The notes below the pieces were generated by a model. The model had not been told where the DNA came from, made no database searches, and saw only the letters and a list, made by a program, of their open reading frames with translations. This document shows positions 1-5,395 of a stretch of 5,900 bases of DNA, piece by piece; position 1 is the first letter of the stretch; every line of letters begins with the position of its first letter. The stretch is from Pseudobdellovibrionaceae bacterium (GTDB lineage Bacteria; Bdellovibrionota; Bdellovibrionia; Bdellovibrionales; JAMPXM01), in assembly GCA_913776405.1 (NCBI GenBank), contig CAJYOV010000307.1:1-5900 (forward strand), in the 5' to 3' direction. The position numbers were made by a program, and so were the translations under genes.

Positions 1-812
1 TGTCGTGACGTCGCCCATATCGACAACGAGGTCTTCAAGCGTGCGATCTTCGCGTAATCGGTCGACTTCGTAGTCACGATCAGCTTGCCATCGTCAGAAC
101 GCTTGAAACGAGCCAGGTCGTCAGCCGGCACGCCTGCGAGTTCAGATTCGGTGAATGAAACGGTTGAAACGTCAGCGTTTAGGTTCGCACTGAATTTTGT
201 TTCTTTGCGGCTTAATTCGCCCATCAAGGTTTTCAGCTCTTGAAGTTTCGCGTCCGAGAGCTTTAGACCGTTTTTCTCAAATGACTTCAGTGTCTCTTGT
301 TTCAAGCGCGCTTCATCGGAATCGCGCGCAACTGCTGGAGTCAAAGCGTCGTAAAGATCACGGCGCGTGTAAATGTCGACCATGAGCTGGCCGAGCTTCT
401 CTTCACAGTCGGTCCCTTCTTTTGAAACATCGGCGTCTCTAGAGACATAGCCCATAAACGTGAGACCGTTTGTTGTGTCACCGAAGTCAGCAAGAGCCGA
501 TTCAAAAGACAAAAGTGTTTCGATCGAACGCTGATCAGCCGGCGTTTTCGCGATTGTGTCGAGCTTCGACTGAAGCGTTGAAATTGCATCGTCACAAAGT
601 TGAGTCACCTCACCTTTTGCGTAATCGCTTCGGATCAGTTTCGCGGGAACGCGAGCGACCTCGGCTTTTTCGACCCCTACGCCTGCGTCCGGCTTGGTGC
701 CATTATCGCTCGAACATGCGGTCAAAGCACACACTGCGAGCGTCGATAGAGCCAGAGTGGCTCCTAAATATCGACGACGCGCTTGGTAATCGGTCCCCTT
801 TAGATCCTTCAT
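1..812 (-). CDS. Exported lipoprotein, M3-family zinc oligopeptidase, N-terminal part (cut by left edge)
   Basis: The reading frame is open from the ATG at 812 down to the window edge (270 codons, no stop). An in-frame TGA at 818-816 makes this ATG the first possible start, and GGGGGA (825-820) sits 7 bases ahead of it as ribosome site. Residues 1-33 form a signal peptide: ARRRYLG at 11-17, a hydrophobic stretch to about 31, then lipobox LTAC with Cys33, followed by SSDNG. The protein should therefore be a lipid-anchored envelope protein, and Ser at +2 favours the outer membrane by the E. coli rule. Residues from about 160 match the N-terminal helical domain of thimet oligopeptidase/oligopeptidase A/Dcp enzymes: ELSRKETKFSANLNAD, VSFTESELAGVP, then DGKLIVTTKSTDYAKI. 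The family cleaves short peptides. The catalytic HExxH motif would lie in the missing C-terminal portion, as M3 enzymes usually have about 650-700 residues. Family call is firm; activity is unseen. Confidence 0.88.
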   Translation of the reverse strand, partial: MKDLKGTDYQARRRYLGATLALSTLAVCALTACSSDNGTKPDAGVGVEKAEVARVPAKLIRSDYAKGEVTQLCDDAISTLQSKLDTIAKTPADQRSIETLLSFESALADFGDTTNGLTFMGYVSRDADVSKEGTDCEEKLGQLMVDIYTRRDLYDALTPAVARDSDEARLKQETLKSFEKNGLKLSDAKLQELKTLMGELSRKETKFSANLNADVSTVSFTESELAGVPADDLARFKRSDDGKLIVTTKSTDYAKIARLKTSLSIWATSR

Positions 813-921
813 TGGTCAGTCCCCCATCGATACCGGTAGGTTTAGCAAACTCGAGACCAATCGCACACATCGTTCATGAATTGGTCCGGTCAGTTAGCTA
901 ATTTGAGAACAGGAGGACCAC
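813..921. promoter_or_regulatory. Divergent intergenic region with repeated ATTGGTC boxes
   Basis: This 109-base spacer separates the minus-strand peptidase from the plus-strand small membrane protein, so promoters for both should lie here. The heptamer ATTGGTC occurs at 811-817 (overlapping the peptidase start codon) and 880-886, and in inverted form, GACCAAT, at 855-861. GGTCAGT recurs at 814-820 and 888-894. Copies at 855-861 and 880-886 form an inverted repeat with 18 bases between the arms. No convincing -35/-10 pair was found on either strand. The boxes could be an operator, but this is inference from repetition alone. Confidence 0.35.
911..916 (+). promoter_or_regulatory. Strong Shine-Dalgarno of the small membrane protein
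   Basis: AGGAGG lies 5 bases before the ATG at 922. It is the strongest ribosome binding site in the window and is a main reason for accepting the 47-codon frame behind it as a gene. Confidence 0.75.
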
Positions 922-1065
922 ATGTCTTACCAAGACTCAGAATTACCGTCGCCGAAGGAAATGACGAACAACCAAAAGGGTGCCATTGGCTGGATCCTTC
1001 TCTACGCGATCGGGATCCCAGTGCCGATTCTCCTTTTGCTCTTTTTAATCCGCGGCTGCACGTAA
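922..1065 (+). CDS. Small single-span membrane protein, 47 residues
   Basis: ATG at 922 to TAA at 1063-1065, preceded by AGGAGG at ideal spacing. The protein has a polar, slightly acidic N-terminus (MSYQDSELPSPKEMTNNQKG) and then one hydrophobic helix at residues 21-43 containing a GIPVPILLLLFLIR segment with two prolines. It ends in the short tail RGCT with Cys46. Base composition and codon choice look like its neighbours. It is divergent from the peptidase and convergent with the ABC-F gene, 20 bases from that gene's stop, so it is probably monocistronic. I cannot assign a named family. The shape suggests a small inner-membrane protein with the N-terminus in the cytoplasm or periplasm undecided. 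The call that it is translated rests on the ribosome site, clean hydrophobic pattern and fit between neighbours; function is unknown. Confidence 0.72.
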   Translation: MSYQDSELPSPKEMTNNQKGAIGWILLYAIGIPVPILLLLFLIRGCT

Positions 1066-1077
1066 CGTTTGGCCGGC

Positions 1078-1103
1078 ACCGAGCTTCAAACGCGAAGCTC
1101 GGT
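1078..1103. terminator. Perfect 10-bp inverted repeat between convergent genes, possible terminator
   Basis: ACCGAGCTTC (1078-1087) and GAAGCTCGGT (1094-1103) are perfect reverse complements around a 6-base loop. The repeat covers the last five codons and the stop of the ABC-F gene (minus) and lies 12 bases after the stop of the small plus-strand gene. Placement between convergent genes fits a shared transcription end, but neither strand has a real T-tract after the stem, so a classical intrinsic terminator is not demonstrated. Confidence 0.4.
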
Positions 1104-2660
1104 TTCGATCCCAATGTTCTCTAGAAAAACTTCGTCGTGCGAGATTACGATCAACGCTCCGCTGAATGATTTCAGAAGATTCTCTAGAAACTCGATGTTC
1201 CTGAGATCGAGATTGTTCGTGGGCTCATCCAAAATCAAAAGCTCTGGAAATTTGCCGCTCAGAAACCCTTTCGCAAGAGCCGCACGTAATCTCTCGCCGC
1301 CGCTCAAGTCGCGCACCTTCTGAAACACCGAGTCTTTCGTGAAGAGAAACCTCGCCAGAGAATTCCGTATCTCCGTTTCACCGAGTCTTGACGACGCGTT
1401 CACGTTTTCGAGTACGGACAGATCGTCATCCAGTTGAGCGCAACGCTGATCTAAAATCATCGTCTGCAGATCGCCCGCTTTCAGAAGGCCTCTCGTCTCT
1501 AGTTCAAGAGTCCGCGTGCTCTCAAGTCTGGCTCTACGCTGCTCAAACAATAGCTTAAGCAGTGTCGACTTACCCGACCCATTTGCGCCCCGAATCGCCA
1601 CGCGAATCGGTCCGCGCCATGCGAAGTTGAGATCTTTGCGATACAGCCATTCACGACGTGTTGAATCGGCATCGGCTGCGTTCGCAGTGCGAGTCTTGTA
1701 CTTCGCATTGAAGTCGATCGCCTCAGCGACTAACTTTTGCGACGGAACTCCGATCTGCTCGAGCTCCGCGTACATGACAGGATCGATCTTCTGGGCTTGA
1801 TACGCTTCATAGGCCTCTGTCACCGCCACGTTCGCTCGCTGAAGAGTCGAAGCCTCAACCTTACCGGTCGTTATCTGTGCTCGACGTTTTCTGCCCCCGG
1901 CTAGAATCTTCGGTAGAGATCCGCTCGCGCCATCGGCCCTGCCTCTACGGTTTCTCTTTTCTTGCCGTTCGAGAGCCTCATGCCGTGATGCTGTCACCGC
2001 ATCACGATCGCGCCTCGCAGTTTCAAGAGTGAGCCCTAGGCGCGATCTCTCTCGATCTTTCTCGCCAAGATACTCCGCCCAAGAAAGCCCGTAGAGAGCG
2101 AGCCCTTGATTTGAAAGCTCAAGCACCGATTCGCTCAGCTCAAGTAGCTCACGATCATGCGAGATCAGGAGAACTCCGCCTTCGTAAGTCCTAAGAAAAT
2201 CCGTGATCGCGGATCGGCCCTCGCGATCAAGGTCGTTCGTCGGCTCATCGAGAATTAAGAAAGCGGATGGTGAACTCAAGAGCGCTGCGAGGCGAACACG
2301 CATCCACTGACCGCCGCTTAAACTCGAACAAGGCGCTTCGAGATCCAAACCCTCGAGCAACTTTTCACGAAATGCGCTCCACTCATCGTAGGCGCCAAGA
2401 CGTGTGAGATAAGCGTCGATAGATTCACCGAGCGGATTCACTCTTTGCTCGAAATAAAGAGCCGAAGTTGAACGCCTGATAGAACCTGCGCTCGGCTCCA
2501 AAATTCCGACGATGAGTTTTGCCAACGTCGTCTTACCGACACCATTCGGCCCCACTAAGGAATAGAGTTTAGTCTCTAATTTGAAATTTAAATTCGTAAA
2601 GAGCTTGCGCCCGTTGGCGTGTACAAACGCAACGCCGCTTGCGACTACTGATGCTGTCAT
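1086..2660 (-). CDS. ABC-F family twin-ATPase protein (ribosome-associated type), 524 residues
   Basis: The protein has two complete ATP-binding cassettes and no membrane segment. Cassette 1: Walker A GPNGVGKT (37-44), signature LSGGQ (114-118), Walker B LILDEP (135-140, Glu139), SHD at 167-169. Cassette 2: Walker A GANGSGKST (358-366), signature LSGGE (452-456), Walker B LILDEP (475-480, Glu479), SHD at 507-509. All catalytic residues are present in both halves. The tandem layout with DEPTNDLD and DEPTNNLD marks ABC-F. Family members bind the ribosomal E site and affect translation or antibiotic resistance. The linker between cassettes (about 190-335) is long and very basic at 231-268 (ERQEKRNRRG, then GGRKRR). 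It does not look like a textbook EttA or Uup, so no symbol is given. The ATG at 2660 sits 7 bases after a GGGG. It is divergent from the MFS operon and probably transcribed alone. Whether it confers resistance cannot be read from sequence. Confidence 0.93.
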   Translation of the reverse strand: MTASVVASGVAFVHANGRKLFTNLNFKLETKLYSLVGPNGVGKTTLAKLIVGILEPSAGSIRRSTSALYFEQRVNPLGESIDAYLTRLGAYDEWSAFREKLLEGLDLEAPCSSLSGGQWMRVRLAALLSSPSAFLILDEPTNDLDREGRSAITDFLRTYEGGVLLISHDRELLELSESVLELSNQGLALYGLSWAEYLGEKDRERSRLGLTLETARRDRDAVTASRHEALERQEKRNRRGRADGASGSLPKILAGGRKRRAQITTGKVEASTLQRANVAVTEAYEAYQAQKIDPVMYAELEQIGVPSQKLVAEAIDFNAKYKTRTANAADADSTRREWLYRKDLNFAWRGPIRVAIRGANGSGKSTLLKLLFEQRRARLESTRTLELETRGLLKAGDLQTMILDQRCAQLDDDLSVLENVNASSRLGETEIRNSLARFLFTKDSVFQKVRDLSGGERLRAALAKGFLSGKFPELLILDEPTNNLDLRNIEFLENLLKSFSGALIVISHDEVFLENIGIETELRV

Positions 2661-2672
2661 GAATAAACCCCG

Positions 2673-2696
2673 CGCACGAAAACACGAGTCCGTGCG
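2673..2696 (-). other. Hairpin in the leader of the ABC-F gene
   Basis: CGCACG (2673-2678) pairs with CGTGCG (2691-2696) around a 12-base loop. It ends 12 bases upstream of the ABC-F start codon on the minus strand, next to the GGGG ribosome site at 2671-2668. Some ABC-F resistance genes are controlled by leader attenuation, so a hairpin here may matter, but I found no convincing leader peptide and the stem is short. Confidence 0.25.
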
Positions 2697-2740
2697 TCGA
2701 CTTAGATGAGTAACGGCTAGAATGAAGGGTGAGGTTTATT

Positions 2741-2776
2741 TATGCGCGCATAGGTCTCTGGTTTCGACACCAGAGG
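2741..2776. repeat. 12-bp palindrome followed by 7-bp hairpin in divergent spacer
   Basis: TATGCGCGCATA (2741-2752) is a perfect palindrome. Three bases later CTCTGGT (2756-2762) pairs with ACCAGAG (2769-2775) around TTCGAC, extendable by one T-G pair (2755/2776). The two lie about midway in the 233-base spacer between the divergent ABC-F and MFS genes. The palindrome has the symmetry of a dimeric regulator site; the hairpin lacks a T-tract on either strand. Role is inferred only from position. Confidence 0.35.
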
Positions 2777-2829
2777 AATTCAGCTTATCGCACGTTCGAC
2801 AAAACTTCCACCTAACTGTCTCAAGATGG

Positions 2830-2859
2830 TTGACCGTAGAGCAATTGACCTCTGATAGT
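2830..2859 (+). promoter_or_regulatory. Possible promoter of the MFS-methyltransferase operon
   Basis: TTGACC (2830-2835, 5 of 6 to the sigma-70 -35 consensus) is followed after 18 bases by GATAGT (2854-2859, 4 of 6 to the -10 consensus). Transcription would begin near 2866 and leave a leader of about 28 bases containing the ribosome site. TTGACC is repeated at 2845-2850. The -10 match is mediocre, and the consensus used is that of E. coli. Confidence 0.3.
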
Positions 2860-2880
2860 CCCGAACTGCAGGGCAAGCGA

Positions 2881-2886
2881 AAGGGA
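2881..2886 (+). promoter_or_regulatory. Ribosome binding site deciding the TTG start of the MFS gene
   Basis: AAGGGA lies 7 bases before TTG at 2894. The frame is closed upstream by TGA at 2846-2848, no ATG or GTG lies between, and the next in-frame ATG would remove the first transmembrane segment. TTG at 2894 is therefore the best start. Confidence 0.6.
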
Positions 2887-2893
2887 ACCTAAC

Positions 2894-4120
2894 TTGAAGT
2901 TTCTAAAAGACCTCAAATCCGTTTTGAACATCACGGTGCTCGTTGCGGGCCTCGGCTACTTTGTCGACCTTTTTGACATCACTCTCTTCGGCGTCGTTCG
3001 TGTGACGTCGCTCAACGACCTCGGTATCACAGACCCCGCTCAAGTTCTGAGTTCCGGCGTTCTGATCTACAACTGCCAGATGATCGGCATGATGTTCGGC
3101 GGAGTCATCTGGGGTGTTCTTGCCGATAAGCGCGGTCGACTTTCGGTGATGATGTTCTCAATTCTTCTCTACTCGCTTGCAAACATCGCAAACGCGTTCG
3201 CGTGGGACGTTCCGAGTTATGCGCTCTTCCGCTTTTTAGGTGGTGTCGGCCTTGCGGGCGAACTCGGCGCCGCGATTACTCTCGTTGCTGAATCACTCCC
3301 GAAAGAAAAGCGCGGCCTTGGCACCACGGTTGTTGCGATGCTTGGCATGCTCGGGATCGTCGCGGCCGCAAAGTTTGGTCAGATGATTTACTGGAAGACA
3401 GCCTACTTCGCAGGCGGCGTGATGGGTCTGCTTCTTCTCGTGATGCGTTTCCGTATTCGCGAATCGTCGCTCTTTCACAAACCAGAGCATTCAGAAAACC
3501 GCGGCAACATCTTCCTTCTCTTTAAAGGCGGACGTCTTAAAAAGTATCTCGCCTGTATCATGATCGGTGTTCCCGTTTACTTTACGACCGGGGTCCTTTT
3601 CACTTTCGCTCCGGAACTGACGTCAGGCCTCAATGTCGCGGGTGCCGTGACCGCAGGTGACGCTATTCTTTATGGGTCTATCGGTCTTGCGATTGGCGAT
3701 TTGTTCTCGGGTCTCTTCTCTCAAGCTCTTAAGAGCCGCAGAAAAGCCGTAGGCTCGATGCTCGCGGTTGGCTTGGTGCTCATGTGGGTCTATGGCACGA
3801 CAGCGGGCCTTACATCTTCGATCGTGTATCTCTTCTGCTTCTTGATCGGTCTTTGCGTCGGCTATTGGGCCGTACTCATCACGATGGCCGCCGAGCAGTT
3901 CGGCACGAACATTCGCGCAACCGTTGCCACAACCGTTCCAAACTTCGTACGGGGCTCGGCGATCTTTGCCGTGACAGGTTTTGCGTATCTCAAAGGCTCG
4001 ATGGGTGTCCTGCACGCAGCAATGCTCGTGGGCTCAATCTGTTTCGGTGGCGCACTTCTTTGCCTTCTCGTTATGGACGAGACTTTCAATCGTGACCTCG
4101 ATTACTCTGAAGAGGCATGA
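2894..4120 (+). CDS. Major facilitator superfamily transporter, 12 membrane spans
   Basis: The 408-residue protein shows twelve hydrophobic segments at roughly 11-35, 52-76, 83-103, 107-131, 142-164, 168-185, 219-240, 255-277, 283-303, 307-331, 343-366 and 372-393. A charged central loop lies near 186-218, the normal 6+6 MFS plan. Between spans 2 and 3 is the MFS signature GVLADKRGRL (74-83). Two acidic residues in span 1 (Asp25, Asp28), the RFLGGVGLAGELG segment in span 4 (113-125) and AESLPKEKRG (132-141) after it resemble the sugar and metabolite:proton symporter branch. It should be an inner-membrane, probably proton-driven, carrier, but the substrate cannot be told. It begins with TTG behind a good ribosome site. 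Its stop overlaps the next gene's start as ATGA, so it is the first gene of a two-gene operon with the methyltransferase. Confidence 0.9.
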   Translation: MKFLKDLKSVLNITVLVAGLGYFVDLFDITLFGVVRVTSLNDLGITDPAQVLSSGVLIYNCQMIGMMFGGVIWGVLADKRGRLSVMMFSILLYSLANIANAFAWDVPSYALFRFLGGVGLAGELGAAITLVAESLPKEKRGLGTTVVAMLGMLGIVAAAKFGQMIYWKTAYFAGGVMGLLLLVMRFRIRESSLFHKPEHSENRGNIFLLFKGGRLKKYLACIMIGVPVYFTTGVLFTFAPELTSGLNVAGAVTAGDAILYGSIGLAIGDLFSGLFSQALKSRRKAVGSMLAVGLVLMWVYGTTAGLTSSIVYLFCFLIGLCVGYWAVLITMAAEQFGTNIRATVATTVPNFVRGSAIFAVTGFAYLKGSMGVLHAAMLVGSICFGGALLCLLVMDETFNRDLDYSEEA

Positions 4121-5064
4121 GCGAAATCAAAAATCGAATTGAGAAGAACGTAAAGCGGCTCGAACCCTGGGCCGCCAAGCTTCGTATCGAAGCCTATCGC
4201 ATTTATGAACGCGATATTCCCGATTACCCGTACATCGTCGATCGCTACAAAGATAAATTCGTCGTCTATGACCGAAGCATCGAAGAAATCGATTCCAAAG
4301 AAGAGAAAGCGTCGCATTTTCCAGAGCTGCTTCAAGCGATTGGCGAGTTGTTTAGCGCCAAGCCCGAACAGATCATCGTGAAACGTCGGGCTCGGCAAAA
4401 AGGCGAAAACCAATACGAGAAGATCTCCGAGAGCGGTCGTACCGAGACCATTCGCGAAGGCGATGCACTCTTTAAAATCAATCTCTACGACTATCTCGAC
4501 ACCGGTCTCTTCCTCGATCACCGGTTGATGCGCGAAAAAATCAAAAAGATCGCCCGCGATAAATCGGTTCTGAATCTCTTCTGTTACACAGGCTCAGTGA
4601 GTGTCTTCGCAGCTCTTGGCGGCGGCCGCGTGACGAGTGTGGATATGTCTGCGACTTACTCTCGTTGGGCGAAAGAGAACTTCGAGCTCAACTCGATCCC
4701 CGCCGATCAGCACACCTTTGTTACCGAGAATGCAATTGAGTATTTAGCAGATACGTCGAACGCAAATCGCTTCGATATCATCTTTCTCGACCCGCCAACC
4801 TTCTCGAACTCGAAAAAGATGGACAAGAGTTTCGAGGTTGAACGCGATCAAGCCTTCTTGGTTGAGTCTTGCATGCGGCTCTTAAAAGACGACGGCGTCT
4901 TCTACTTCTCGAACAACAAGCGAAGCTTCAAACTCGAACCTACGCTCATCGAGAAGTACCAAATCCGCGACATCACCGCGGCCACCATCCCAAAAGACTT
5001 CCGCGACCAGAAAATCCACCGCGTCTACGAGATCCGCCGCAAAAAGGTGCCAGGTCCCGTTTGA
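4117..5064 (+). CDS. rlmK: Stand-alone RlmK-like 23S rRNA guanine-N7 methyltransferase
   Basis: The 315 residues correspond along their whole length to the C-terminal RlmK half of E. coli RlmKL, the half that makes m7G2069 in 23S rRNA using S-adenosylmethionine. Visible matches: an N-terminal NRIEKNVKRLEPWA and AYRIYERDIPDY region (6-37), RQKGENQYEK (93-102), YLDTGLFLDHR (126-136), SAM-binding NLFCYTGS (153-160), VDMSATY (175-181), catalytic-region DPPTFSNSKKM (225-235) and SNNKRSF (265-271). The THUMP and RlmL (m2G2445) half present in the E. coli fusion is absent, and upstream is a transporter instead. The ATG at 4117 overlaps the transporter stop (ATGA), which implies translational coupling; AGAGG lies only one base before it. 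The family assignment is strong. The exact target G is inferred from the E. coli enzyme, compared from memory. Confidence 0.88.
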   Translation: MSEIKNRIEKNVKRLEPWAAKLRIEAYRIYERDIPDYPYIVDRYKDKFVVYDRSIEEIDSKEEKASHFPELLQAIGELFSAKPEQIIVKRRARQKGENQYEKISESGRTETIREGDALFKINLYDYLDTGLFLDHRLMREKIKKIARDKSVLNLFCYTGSVSVFAALGGGRVTSVDMSATYSRWAKENFELNSIPADQHTFVTENAIEYLADTSNANRFDIIFLDPPTFSNSKKMDKSFEVERDQAFLVESCMRLLKDDGVFYFSNNKRSFKLEPTLIEKYQIRDITAATIPKDFRDQKIHRVYEIRRKKVPGPV

Positions 5065-5070
5065 GTAAGC

Positions 5071-5100
5071 GGTGCGGCCACGAATCGGAGCCTTGGCACC
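5071..5100 (+). terminator. Weak hairpin after the methyltransferase gene
   Basis: GGTGC (5071-5075) pairs with GCACC (5096-5100), with an inner GGC/GCC pairing (5076-5078/5090-5092). ATTTT follows directly. An alternative arm, GGTGCC at 5046-5051 in the end of the coding region, can also pair with GGCACC at 5095-5100. This may end the operon transcript, but the T run is only four bases and the stem is interrupted. Confidence 0.3.
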
Positions 5101-5154
5101 ATTTTGGGGCGCGACCCTGAAAATTAGAAATGAGTGTCGAGTCTGAGGACGAAT

Positions 5155-5384
5155 TTAGAGCGGCAGGCGTTTGGCCCTGGCCTTGCTCTAAGGAGAGGTC
5201 GGAACGTGAGTTAGCACTGGGCGCAGCTTCGCAATTGGACATTCATGGGATTTGCCGGGACCCTCCCCCCATAGACCGGTAAAAATCATGAGTGTTTGAG
5301 AAGAGGTATTTGGTGAGGACTTAACGGTTTTCAGTCCCCTCTGAGGTCGTGGCCCGAATTCGGGCCCGTTCCAATTCTTTTTTT
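5155..5384 (+). ncRNA. Candidate structured small RNA or long 3' UTR in a 331-base gene-free stretch
   Basis: The interval 5065-5395 has no credible coding frame; frames through it lack ribosome sites or run antisense out of the methyltransferase gene. It does hold several possible stems: TTAGAGC/GCTCTAA (5155-5161/5185-5191) with inner AGGC/GCCT; ATGGG/CCCAT (5245-5249/5268-5272); AGAGG plus GGACT (5302-5306, 5317-5321) with the continuous partner AGTCCCCTCT (5333-5342); and GGCCCG/CGGGCC (5351-5356/5361-5366), ending in T7 at 5378-5384. AATTGGA (5233-5239) can also pair with TCCAATT (5370-5376), closing a domain of about 144 bases. It matches no RNA family I recognise (not SRP RNA, tmRNA or RNase P). 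No promoter is evident. The 5' end is arbitrary. Confidence 0.25.
5351..5384 (+). terminator. Likely intrinsic terminator, plus strand
   Basis: GGCCCGAATTCGGGCC (5351-5366) is a perfect 16-bp palindrome. A second, overlapping hairpin pairs GAATT and GG (5356-5360, 5362-5363) with CCAATTC (5371-5377), one C bulged and a 7-base loop, and is directly followed by T7 (5378-5384). The second form has the stem-plus-T-tract arrangement needed for termination on the plus strand, stopping either operon read-through or a small RNA before the convergent TIGR02147 gene. On the minus strand no T-tract follows the stem. Confidence 0.5.
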
Positions 5385-5395
5385 ACCTAGAAAAC

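Noticed and set aside
341..595. 84-codon minus-strand frame
   Set aside because: It lies in another frame of the peptidase gene, whose own frame is open across the whole interval and gives a recognisable family; the shadow has a low-complexity Ser/Arg-rich product.
470..901. 143-codon plus-strand frame opposite the peptidase N-terminus
   Set aside because: Antisense to a supported gene, no ribosome site, and an Arg/Ser/Pro-rich product typical of shadow frames.
2718..2723. TAGAAT as a -10 box for the MFS gene
   Set aside because: Good hexamer but the only -35-like sequence (TCGACT, 2697-2702) is 15 bases away and 4 of 6; the resulting leader would be about 170 bases. Less convincing than the pair at 2830-2859.
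2742..2753. Three-codon frame ATGCGCGCATAA as leader peptide of the ABC-F gene
   Set aside because: It is a by-product of the TATGCGCGCATA palindrome, exists on both strands, and has no ribosome site.
2752..2790. GTTTCGACA reminiscent of the tmRNA 5' end
   Set aside because: It is the loop of a simple 7-bp hairpin; no tag reading frame, no tRNA-like 3' end.
2868..2897. GGGCAAGCGAAAGGGAACC resembling part of a c-di-GMP (GEMM-I) riboswitch
   Set aside because: The GGGCAA and GAAAGG pieces recall that motif, but spacing is too short, the rest of the core is absent, and the segment is explained as the MFS ribosome site.
4973..5242. 89-codon minus-strand frame across the end of the methyltransferase
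   Set aside because: Runs antisense into a well-conserved gene; the product is Gly/Ser/Arg/Trp-rich with no family features and no ribosome site.
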